From: Kumtagia sp964244725
GTDB lineage: Bacteria; Pseudomonadota; Alphaproteobacteria; Rhizobiales; Rhizobiaceae
DNA: 64,000 nucleotides
Direction: 5' to 3'
Assembly: GCA_964244725.1 (NCBI GenBank)
Contig: CAXTJQ010000019.1
Span: 7,918-71,917, forward strand
The position numbers and the translations under genes were made by a program. The notes beneath the pieces were generated by a model that was given only the letters and a program-made list of their open reading frames with translations, made no database searches and was not told the DNA's origin. This document shows positions 8,818-15,208 of the stretch, piece by piece; positions within the stretch are counted from its first letter, which is position 1; every line of letters starts with the position of its first letter.

Positions 8818-9087
8818 TCAAAACTTAAAGCGAGAACCCGCTCGCGCTTTAGGTGATTCAAACCGGCTTTCGATCTCGCTCACTGCATCCCTGAGCGCTT
8901 TGAGAAGCTTGCGAATTTCTCCGTCCTCCCATTCGTAAAGTTGACGATTCGACAATTTGCCAATGCGGGAAATTGCATCAATAGCGCGGTTCGTGCGCCC
9001 CTCCGCGATTTCCCTGAATTTCGCGTGTTTCGATGGCGCGACCGTAGCAGCAGCTTCCTTGCTCAAAAACGCCTCCAATACTCTCAT
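8818..9087 (-). CDS. Small conserved-type protein paired with the GHKL ATPase (89 aa)
   Basis: A soluble, helical, charged 89-aa protein with the core GRTNRAIDAISRIGKLSNRQ followed by YEWEDGEIRKLLKALRDAV. This resembles a small family of unknown function with the pattern R-x-N-x-A-x-x-x-I-x-x-I-G-N-L-(S/A)-N in assorted bacteria; I recall the pattern but not a function. It is the first gene of the leftward pair, its stop region abutting the ATPase start, so the two are probably made together at similar levels. Composition is AT-richer than neighbours, like the ATPase, so both were probably acquired as one unit. Confidence 0.7.
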   Translation of the reverse strand: MRVLEAFLSKEAAATVAPSKHAKFREIAEGRTNRAIDAISRIGKLSNRQLYEWEDGEIRKLLKALRDAVSEIESRFESPKARAGSRFKF

Positions 9088-9297
9088 CGCCGATTGTTCA
9101 AAACCAGTATGGGTACGGTGACGTGGAGAGTCAATATGCGGTGCAAATTTTCGCTTAATACTGTCGCCATAAGTGCTGACGGCTCTCGGATTCCGCTATG
9201 ATTCCCTACGTTCCACGGTTTAAAATCGCGCGGGGATGCGACCGACTGCGATGGTCGAAAGATGTAAAATCCGCATCGCTACTAGGATAAAAATCTA

Positions 9298-9549
9298 ATG
9301 GGCAACGCTGAAGCAGGGCAACGCCGAGACGATATCGCTACATGGCGGGCATTCTCGACGGCCTACGCGCAATGGGCGGGAGATCTAAACAGGCATGTTC
9401 CGATCGAGGCGCTCGGCGAGGCTTGCTCGATCGTAGCTATCCAAGCGTGCAACGACGCCCTATCGGCCTATGATATCGAGCAAAAAATTCTTTCCAATTT
9501 GCAATGCATAGGACTTCGGGCGAGCGCTTTTCGTGCCCTGAGGACGTAG
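9298..9549 (+). CDS. Hypothetical protein (83 aa)
   Basis: Begins MGNAEAGQRRDDIATWRAFS, with AGGA about nine bases ahead of the ATG. It is a soluble, probably helical protein with two cysteines and no recognised family. It is transcribed away from the ATPase pair, leaving about 210 bp (9088-9297) as the likely divergent promoter region. A 12-bp inverted repeat follows it. The coding case rests on the ribosome site and unbroken frame only. Confidence 0.45.
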   Translation: MGNAEAGQRRDDIATWRAFSTAYAQWAGDLNRHVPIEALGEACSIVAIQACNDALSAYDIEQKILSNLQCIGLRASAFRALRT

Positions 9550-9599
9550 TTCTGTTGTCATGGAAGAACTATTCCACCCTCGACCCAATCCGCTAAGAC

Positions 9600-9642
9600 C
9601 TTGGCCTCGCCCCTTCATCGCGAGTAAAAAGGCGAGGCCAAG
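9600..9642. terminator. Inverted repeat between converging genes
   Basis: CTTGGCCTCGCC (9600-9611) is perfectly complementary to GGCGAGGCCAAG (9631-9642), with a 19-base spacer. It lies between the ends of a rightward gene (stop 9549) and a leftward gene (stop 9689), so a bidirectional terminator is likely. There is no clear T run on either side, so it may be only a structured spacer. Confidence 0.5.
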
Positions 9643-9688
9643 AATATGTGCGGACCGGTTGGAAAGATATCGCCGTGTTCAGCGTCCG

Positions 9689-10144
9689 TCAGGGAGTGCA
9701 GGCCGATCGCCTCTTTTTTCTTCCCGGCACCTGCTCCCCACGCGCCCGCATACGGCTCGCGTACCACCTGACGGACTTCGCTGTCGCCCGAGCACCATTG
9801 AGCCGACGGTTGATCTCCGCGGCGATCTCGGCGTGAGACCAATCCGGCCGTTCGACGATAAGTTGCTCGGCGAGCCGACCTACGCCGAGTCCACGGCTCG
9901 ATACGGAGCTCCGTGGTGACCTCGGAGGCTTAGGCCCTGGCGTCGGCTCATTCCCGGCGACCGAAGGCTTCTGCGGCCACCGGAACGCGCCTGGGTCGAA
10001 TCGGTATTTGGCGACAAGCTCCTCGGCCTTCTCGAAGGCAGCCGTGGCCTCGCCTTTCGTGCACCCGTTGGCCACCGTCTTCCCCAGCAGAGCCTCAATC
10101 CGCCGCTTGACCAGCGGCAGCTCCTTCTTCGCATCTTTCATCAC
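9689..10144 (-). CDS. DUF2786-like protein (151 aa)
   Basis: The N-terminal half, with VKRRIEALLGKTVANGCTK then GEATAAFEKAEELVAKYRFD, fits the DUF2786 pattern (a two-helix motif common in phage and plasmid proteins, function unknown). A Pro/Ser linker follows. The C-terminal half (AEQLIVERPDWSHAEIAAEI, then NRRLNGARATAKSVRWYAS) looks like a helix-turn-helix and ends in a basic tail. A DNA-binding role in the element is a reasonable inference. The start MMKDAKKEL is the first ATG of the frame. Confidence 0.65.
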   Translation of the reverse strand: MMKDAKKELPLVKRRIEALLGKTVANGCTKGEATAAFEKAEELVAKYRFDPGAFRWPQKPSVAGNEPTPGPKPPRSPRSSVSSRGLGVGRLAEQLIVERPDWSHAEIAAEINRRLNGARATAKSVRWYASRMRARGEQVPGRKKRRSACTP

Positions 10145-10225
10145 GTTTCTCCCACCGGCCCGATGCCGGCAGGAATACGCTGTCGTGAAAGGGGAGTGCC
10201 GCGAGCCGGGCCGGAGAGAAAAACT

Positions 10226-10549
10226 TCAGTGCTCAATCGCCCGCCGGCGGTCGTCTTCCCCGATGACGCCCGCTTGGAGTTCGACCACGACCCGCTTCAG
10301 GAATTGCCGGTGCCGGCCGTCCGGCGCGAACGATGCGGCGAGCATATGGTCGCCGATCACGTCCAGCGCCCGCTGGCCGTACCATTGGCGATAGCGGTCG
10401 GCCGCTTGCCGAACGTCGGCTTCCGACGGCGCCTCGCGGCTGGACAAGCGCTCGGCAATGAGGATCAGAACGCCGCCGACTATTGCGGCCACATACCAGG
10501 TGGCGATCGCCGTATAGATCCAGGTGAGTGCGGTTCTGAGAAGGTCCAC
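10226..10549 (-). CDS. Hypothetical membrane-anchored protein (107 aa)
   Basis: Starts at a GTG at 10549. An N-terminal hydrophobic segment (about residues 8-32, containing WYVAAIVGGVLILIA) is followed by a charged cytoplasmic-type domain of about 75 residues with RQAADRYRQWYGQRALDVIG. No family recognised. No clear ribosome site precedes the GTG. It faces the XRE-type regulator gene, and the 10550-10629 spacer between the two could hold divergent promoters. Confidence 0.5.
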   Translation of the reverse strand: MDLLRTALTWIYTAIATWYVAAIVGGVLILIAERLSSREAPSEADVRQAADRYRQWYGQRALDVIGDHMLAASFAPDGRHRQFLKRVVVELQAGVIGEDDRRRAIEH

Positions 10550-10629
10550 AATCGCAAGCCGGTTAGGAATGTTCCTGTAGATTATCGTCTACATCAGCGC
10601 TTGCGAATACCAATTGTGACGATGAGTCC

Positions 10630-10646
10630 GTGGACGATCAGTCCAC
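10630..10646. promoter_or_regulatory. Possible operator: GTGGAC-GATCA-GTCCAC
   Basis: A perfect inverted repeat with 6-bp arms and a 5-bp spacer, 20-36 bases before the ATG at 10666 of the XRE-type regulator. Position and symmetry suit an autoregulatory operator. If translation instead begins at the GTG at 10630, the repeat lies inside the coding sequence. Confidence 0.4.
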
Positions 10647-10665
10647 ATTCCGACGCCATGCGGTC

Positions 10666-10884
10666 ATGGCGGACTACCGGAGAGTCTTGGCGGAGAACAT
10701 GAAGGCGGCGCGGAAAGCTCTCGACCTATCGCAGGAGGCGCTTGCGCTGGAAACGGAGATAGACCGGACCTACATTTCAGGTATTGAAAGGGGGAAACGC
10801 AACCCTTCCCTGACCTTGATCGTCAAGCTTGCCGATCGGCTGGAGACAACGCCGGCAGCGCTGCTCACTCCGGCCAAGCGTTAA
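10666..10884 (+). CDS. XRE-family helix-turn-helix regulator
   Basis: A compact Cro/CI-type repressor: RRVLAENMKAARKALDLSQE and ALALETEIDRTYISGIERGK contain the classic HTH_3 helices, with SLTLIVKLADRLETTP completing the five-helix fold. It has no extra dimerisation or effector domain, like lysogeny-type controllers. I favour the ATG at 10666 (MADYRRVL, 72 aa) over the GTG at 10630 because the domain starts there and the intervening bases form an inverted repeat. It is the element's most likely master regulator, transcribed against the flanking leftward genes. Confidence 0.8.
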   Translation: MADYRRVLAENMKAARKALDLSQEALALETEIDRTYISGIERGKRNPSLTLIVKLADRLETTPAALLTPAKR

Positions 10885-10886
10885 CC

Positions 10887-11327
10887 TCAATCTTTCAGCA
10901 CCCTCGCGCCCCGAACACTCGCAAGCCCGTCCATGACGGCTATCCGCACGAAATCGGACGGCGCCTGCTTGGAGTGGCCGTCGTTGAGCGGCCCGATGTA
11001 GGGCAGGTTGTTGGTGATGTGGATCGATCCGTTCTTCTCGATGTCGAACGTCTCGATGACCTGCTCGGCTGTCTCGATCGCTGCAACGGCATTGGCCTCG
11101 CCGGTCGATCCCTTCTCGCCGGGAACCCGCGCCGGAAAAAATCCCTCGAAGGCAGCATCCATCTGAGCGGTCCAGTTGCTTCTTGCCCTGCCGGTATCGA
11201 CCGGCGTGTTGGAGATGACGCTGCGGGCAACCGCACCCGCGCAGTCTTTCACGGCCCGCTCGACATTGCCCTCGACCTGCATGGCGATCCGGTTCATGCG
11301 CTTGGCAAAGTCATCAAGCCCCGCCAT
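10887..11327 (-). CDS. HK97 gp10-like phage neck/tail-joining protein
   Basis: The 146-aa protein has the HK97-gp10 signature: a helical start (AGLDDFAKRMNRIAMQVEGN), then SVISNTPVDTGRARSNW, a central variable part, then NNLPYIGPLNDGHSKQAPSD and FVRIAV. Such proteins sit between the head completion complex and the tail tube in siphophages. A good GGAG ribosome site precedes the ATG. It overlaps the end of the 140-aa gene upstream by 14 bp. Its presence without capsid or portal genes is unusual and points to a satellite or a remnant. Confidence 0.8.
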   Translation of the reverse strand: MAGLDDFAKRMNRIAMQVEGNVERAVKDCAGAVARSVISNTPVDTGRARSNWTAQMDAAFEGFFPARVPGEKGSTGEANAVAAIETAEQVIETFDIEKNGSIHITNNLPYIGPLNDGHSKQAPSDFVRIAVMDGLASVRGARVLKD

Positions 11328-11736
11328 GGCCGCTCTCCTCTGCGATTGTGCCCGCCAGTTCCATCTCCCGCTGGGCGCGGCCGACGAGCAACGCCATCAG
11401 CGGGTCCCCGGCTTGGAGGTACGGCAGCAGGCGCGGGTGTACCGCGCCGGCGCGCCCGTCCACCGGCCACGGCCCCCGAACCAAGAGCAGGACGCCGAGC
11501 GCGCCCGACATCGCCGGGACCACGACCGCCCGGTAGCCGATGTCGAGCAGCCTCTCGGCATGATGGGCCTCCATGTAGATGTGGCCAGCGTAGCGGTCGG
11601 CGCCGAGCCCGGCCTCTGCCCACAAGTCCTTGACCTGGATCACGGGCCTGCCGGCGAGGTGGCGTGCGAGCCGCACCCGGTAGGCCTTGTTGAGGCGCGC
11701 AAGTTCCGCCCGTGCGGGGTCGCCATGTCGCGCCAT
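11314..11736 (-). CDS. Hypothetical phage-type protein (140 aa)
   Basis: A soluble protein beginning MARHGDPARAELARLNKAYR, with IQVKDLWAEAGLGADRYAGH in its first half. It lies between the 88-aa gene and the gp10-like gene in a tight leftward operon (2-bp gap and 14-bp overlap), so it is probably a structural or assembly component. I recognise no family. Confidence 0.6.
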   Translation of the reverse strand: MARHGDPARAELARLNKAYRVRLARHLAGRPVIQVKDLWAEAGLGADRYAGHIYMEAHHAERLLDIGYRAVVVPAMSGALGVLLLVRGPWPVDGRAGAVHPRLLPYLQAGDPLMALLVGRAQREMELAGTIAEESGHGGA

Positions 11737-11738
11737 GA

Positions 11739-12005
11739 TCAGGTCCCTCGCATCGGATCGCCGCCGCGACCGAGCGTCGGCCAGACAGCCTGCGCCTTCG
11801 CTCCGACCGGGAGGCCGCCGACGAAGGCGGCAGGCGCCGAGGTCAGATCGACCGAAGCCCAGCCGACGAGCGCATTGGGCTCACCGAGAAGCGTCTCGGC
11901 GACGACGCGCGCGGCCGAGGCGGTCGCGCCGACCGCGACAGCGAAGTTCAACTGATCCGTGCGGCGCTGTTCCTCGCGGGCCGGATAGAAGGCAAAGGTT
12001 GCCAT
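11739..12005 (-). CDS. Hypothetical phage-type protein (88 aa)
   Basis: Starts MATFAFYPAREEQRRTDQ, with GAGGAG about ten bases upstream. The Ala/Val-rich middle (FAVAVGATASAARVVAETLL) is not long or clean enough for a membrane segment. It is spaced 3 bp from the gene upstream and 2 bp from the gene downstream, hence part of the same operon. Function unknown. Confidence 0.55.
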   Translation of the reverse strand: MATFAFYPAREEQRRTDQLNFAVAVGATASAARVVAETLLGEPNALVGWASVDLTSAPAAFVGGLPVGAKAQAVWPTLGRGGDPMRGT

Positions 12006-12008
12006 GGC

Positions 12009-12758
12009 TCAGGTCTCCTCTTCTGCAAGATTGTCGATGGCGTCGGGATCGACGCCGAGGGCGGCGCGGTCGCGGGCGCGCAGCGCCAGACCGATCGTGC
12101 GCTCGACGGAATTGCGGCCGGTCTCGAAGGCGCGGTCCTCGATCATCGCCCGCTCGGCGATATCCTCGATCTCACCGACGGCGGACCGCACGGCGCGGAA
12201 CTCGTCGCCGACTATCAGGTCGGCGAGTTCCTGCGGCGAGAACGGCCGTTCGGCGTGCGGCATCCGGTTGACGCGGGAGACGAGGACGGCGGCAAGCTCG
12301 CGATCCTTGGCAGAGACGGCGAGCGCGGCGAGGCTCGCGAGCTCGACCCTGCCGGAATGCTCAAGCTGCAGGATGAGCCGCGAGCGGCGCTCGCTGCCGA
12401 GCCCTTCGCGCACGATCATCTGAATGCTGGAATTGTAGTGGGTCTTTGCGTCATCGACCCTGCGCCGCAACGCGTCGAGATCGCGCAGGCACGCCGTGCG
12501 GCCGTCGAGGCTGGTGCGCTTCAGGTCGGATCGCAGACCGCCGAGCGCGCGCGAAACGATGTGGATGCGCTGCCCGGGCGGCAGGTCGGACAGCGTGGCG
12601 TCCAGCTCTTTTCGGCGGCTTTCCACGCGCCCGTTCAATTCGCCAATCTGGCGCGCATGCTGCACGCCGAACTCGCGTGCCCGTGAGAGCGAGTCCCGGA
12701 TGTCGGTCACCGACACCCACGGCTTCGTCAAGGTGGGCGGAGACTTCTTCATCGCCAT
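12009..12758 (-). CDS. Hypothetical helical protein of the element (249 aa)
   Basis: The start MAMKKSPPTLTKPWVSVTDI at 12758 follows GGAGAAAGGA. The frame extends nine codons further, but the ribosome site fixes this start. The protein is rich in Arg, Leu and Glu with long predicted helices (RAREFGVQHARQIGELNGRV and SVERTIGLALRARDRAALGV), suggesting coiled-coil or scaffold character. It heads the leftward operon ending in the gp10-like gene. No family recognised. Confidence 0.6.
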   Translation of the reverse strand: MAMKKSPPTLTKPWVSVTDIRDSLSRAREFGVQHARQIGELNGRVESRRKELDATLSDLPPGQRIHIVSRALGGLRSDLKRTSLDGRTACLRDLDALRRRVDDAKTHYNSSIQMIVREGLGSERRSRLILQLEHSGRVELASLAALAVSAKDRELAAVLVSRVNRMPHAERPFSPQELADLIVGDEFRAVRSAVGEIEDIAERAMIEDRAFETGRNSVERTIGLALRARDRAALGVDPDAIDNLAEEET

Positions 12759-13060
12759 GACGGTCGTCCTTTCTCCAGGCGTCACGCCTGGAAGGGGGAC
12801 GGGTCACGGCACGGCCGCAGGCCGCGTCGAGGCGTCCACCGCCAGCGCGGTGATCGGATCGGCCCATCGGTCGATCCGCAGACAGGATCAGGATGCGGCG
12901 TTCGCAGAGGTCGCGGAGCCAGCAGATGCAAACGTTGGTCGTCTCGAATTCGGAGAGATGCGAGGTGGGAAGCTGCCGACACGTTCCCGCGCAAATGATG
13001 ATGCCGTCCGATGCGAGGGAGGTATTGGCTGGGCCTGTCATCCAACAAAAGGAGATCGAG
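12759..13060. other. Divergent spacer between leftward operon and frameshifted gene
   Basis: Roughly 300 bases between two divergent starts. Open frames here are shadows without ribosome sites. It presumably holds promoters in both directions; I see no clear palindromic operator. Confidence 0.4.
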
Positions 13061-13599
13061 ATGACCATGTTCGACATCGCAACAACCGACCTGGCGCCCC
13101 GCTGGACGCCGACTCGCATCGTACGCAGCCGAAAGAAGAAGGAGAACGCCGAGTTGGTGGAGTTCGGCCAGACCATTCTCAACATCGAGCTCAGCGACAT
13201 CAGTGCGTCGCCGCTCGTGAAGGAGACCGGAATGTGGATGAGGTCGTCGTTCGCGCGCGACCGCAACATCATGACGTTCAAGAACGACATGCTGGACCGC
13301 TACAGGCACCTGGGCGACACGTTGAGCGGCGGCGGCACGCCTGCTTTGCGGGTCTTCGGGGGCGAGCACGCGGACGGCTTCTCTGGAATTGACATGCACA
13401 TTCGGTTTAAGCGGCACGATGGCAGCTTGGCACTCTCGGCGGCCTGCTGGCGTTCCTCCCGCTCGACACCGACGACGCGGAGGAGTGCTTTCAGCTCTTC
13501 AGCTACAACCCGATCGAGCCGAAGACCCTCGTGCACGTCAATGCCGACGACTTCGCGCAGCATGTGATCGAGGCGTGTGCGCGTGAGGCGACGATGTAG
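13061..13599 (+). pseudogene. Hypothetical gene interrupted by a frameshift
   Basis: Translation starts MTMFDIATTDLAPRWTPTRI behind a strong AAAGGAG ribosome site. The frame reads naturally to about ADGFSGIDMHIRFKRHDG (near 13420) and then turns into Ser/Arg-rich nonsense. From that point another frame continues with a natural sequence (LGGLLAFLPLDTDDAEECF, FQLFSYNPIEPKTLVHVNAD, DFAQHVIEACAREATM) to the TAG at 13597-13599. The ATG-to-TAG span is not a multiple of three, so a one-base loss or gain (or an undetected programmed shift) joins them. The intact protein would be about 178 aa. No family recognised. Confidence 0.6.
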
Positions 13600-13652
13600 T
13601 TGCATTCATGAAGCAGAACTGGCGGCTGATGATCGCGTCAGCCGCCAGCCTC

Positions 13653-13913
13653 TCAATCGCCTCCGACATTCGTCCGGTGCGACGCCTGATGCTCTTCTGC
13701 CATGCGTTCCCACAAGGCCGCCGGCACCGGCGCGATCGACCAGAACCAAGCGCCGGTTCGGCGGCCGCGCTCGGACACAAGGGCATGTGCCCCTCCCGCT
13801 GCGGCGACAGCCAAAGGCGCGGTGGCGGCAAGCGTGCCGGTCAAAGCCTCAGCCTCGACCAGATCGCGCAGCATGGTTGTGACGACGTCAGTTGATCGGG
13901 ACGAGCGCGCCAT
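13653..13913 (-). CDS. Hypothetical protein (86 aa) downstream of the terminase-small-like gene
   Basis: I start at the ATG at 13913 (MARSSRSTDVVTTMLRDLVE), which has GGAGG nine bases upstream, rather than 13 codons earlier. The frame overlaps the end of the preceding gene by 26 bp. An Ala-rich stretch (TGTLAATAPLAVAAAGGAHA) might insert in a membrane. It ends next to the frameshifted convergent gene. Function unknown. Confidence 0.45.
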   Translation of the reverse strand: MARSSRSTDVVTTMLRDLVEAEALTGTLAATAPLAVAAAGGAHALVSERGRRTGAWFWSIAPVPAALWERMAEEHQASHRTNVGGD

Positions 13914-14394
13914 CCGTGGCAGCCTCCGTCTCGGCGGCCAGATACCTGCCAAGGAGGCCGATCAGTGCGGCGCGGTCGGCCGGCTCCATCCTGGCGATGA
14001 TCCTCGGATCGAGACCGGCAGGCGCCGCAGCGACTGATCCGCCCTCGGCGGTGAACGCGAGGAACCCGTTCAGACGCTCGGGCCAGCGGAACTTCAGCAG
14101 CACCTCGATCAAGCGGTCAGAGGGCTCCTCGTCGGCCATGGACCGCTCGAAGGCCTTGCTCAGAACCTGGTGAAACGCCGTGTCCATGGCGGCACCGTAC
14201 CGCGCGCCGAAGTCAGCGTCGCGCCTGCGGTGGTCGTGGATGGTGGCGACGGACACGCCCACTGCCTCGGACGCCATCTTCGGCGAGCCGGTCCTGGCAA
14301 CGATATCCAGCACCCTCGCCTCGATGGTCGGCGACCACCGCCTGTCCATGCTCGGGCGGCGCGCCGCCCGCGTCTCCGTCGACCTGTCCGACAT
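13888..14394 (-). CDS. Terminase small subunit-like HTH protein
   Basis: From MSDRSTETRAARRPSMDRRW at 14394, with GAGGAG upstream. Residues about 20-60 (EARVLDIVARTGSPKMASEA and VGVSVATIHDHRRRDADFGA) form a homeodomain-like helix-turn-helix of the kind that opens phage small terminases. The next part (RYGAAMDTAFHQVLSKAFER) resembles their oligomerisation region. In satellites such a protein redirects the helper phage's packaging. No large terminase follows it here. Alternative: a generic HTH phage protein. Confidence 0.55.
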   Translation of the reverse strand: MSDRSTETRAARRPSMDRRWSPTIEARVLDIVARTGSPKMASEAVGVSVATIHDHRRRDADFGARYGAAMDTAFHQVLSKAFERSMADEEPSDRLIEVLLKFRWPERLNGFLAFTAEGGSVAAAPAGLDPRIIARMEPADRAALIGLLGRYLAAETEAATDGALVPIN

Positions 14395-14982
14395 GACGGC
14401 CACTCCTCGCTTCATCTGCTGCCATCCTGCGACGTGCGGAGCTTGCGGGGAGCCATCAAACCGACCTCGCATGAATTTTGGAGATCAGCCCACCGGCCTA
14501 CTTCCCATGGAAAAGGGGCCGTTGTGCCGATGGAGACCCCAGGGCGCCGGCCTGTTCTCCGCGGGGAGTGGGTTGTTTGCACGAGAAGCGTCGCCGGTGC
14601 CTGGCCCGGTGCTTTCGGCGGCGCCGTCATCCATGCCCTTGCATCGGCTCGCCTTTCCGGCCCAGAGCGCCCGATCCTGTGTTCAATGCTCTGGCGCTGT
14701 GCCGCCACCGTTGCCGTCACGACCACCGCCGACGCCTTCGGTGCTTCGACGCCTCGTTCGCCACAGCCACCGTCCTCTGTGCGCCGCCGTGGCCGTGCCC
14801 ATCGTGGCCTCATTCGACCACCCGACTGCCTCGCACGCGCGAGGACTGCGTGGTCTGCGAGGCGAGCGCCACCTTCGGCCACGTCATCGTGCCCGCCATG
14901 GGGAGGCGACCGGCATCAAGGCACCGATCCGACCGACCTCAGGTCGGACGTAGCACCACGCCCCAGCTGGTCCATGCCTGAC

Positions 14983-15195
14983 GGTAGACAAGGCAGACGG
15001 CGATTTCGACGTTTCCGAAGTCGTATAGCGCTGTCGGCTCAACGCCTACCCCCTTCAGTGGCAGGTGCCTCATGTCCTGCCGGACAGAATGGCTATCTAC
15101 CTTGTCTACCTTGTCTACCGAGGCTTAAGCCTCTGATTTCGTTACGACGACCGGTGGACGACATTGCCGCCCACCGGCTGTTTGCCCTGTCTACC
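14983..15195. repeat. Cluster of TTGTCTACC-type short repeats with palindrome
   Basis: CTACCTTGT is repeated in tandem with a 9-bp period at about 15097-15119. The core GTCTACC recurs at 15188-15194 and is present inverted as GGTAGACAAGG at 14983-14993. The palindrome GAGGCTTAAGCCTC (15120-15133) directly abuts the tandem copies. Direct and inverted iterated words plus a palindrome beside a primase-helicase gene suggest a replication origin. Confidence 0.45.
15151..15177. terminator. Inverted repeat downstream of the primase gene
   Basis: CCGGTGG (15151-15157) pairs with CCACCGG (15171-15177) across 13 bases, about 30 bases past the stop of the leftward primase gene. It may act as a terminator, although no T tract follows on the minus strand. 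Confidence 0.3.
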
Positions 15196-15208
15196 GCCAG
15201 CCAATCAA

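Larger units (their letters stand above)
14395..15208. other. Long non-coding stretch between terminase-small-like and primase genes
   Basis: About 800 bases without a gene I can support. Several open frames cross it on both strands, but all are Arg/Pro-rich and lack ribosome sites and family resemblance. The right-hand part contains short repeats of CTACCTTGT, a perfect 14-bp palindrome (15120-15133) and a 7-bp inverted repeat (15151-15177), described separately. A replication origin or packaging site would fit this position, but that is inference. Confidence 0.45.

Noticed and set aside
10163..10702. 179-codon plus-strand ORF over the GTG-started membrane protein and XRE gene
   Set aside because: Shadow frame of the 107-aa gene on the other strand, Arg/Pro-rich, no ribosome site, and it overlaps the XRE gene.
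14412..14882. 156-codon minus-strand ORF upstream of the terminase-small-like gene
   Set aside because: Right direction for the operon, but the translation has no domain-like pattern, is Arg-rich and lacks a ribosome site.
15097..15133. CRISPR array
   Set aside because: The repeat unit is only 9 bp with no spacers; it is iteron-like rather than CRISPR.
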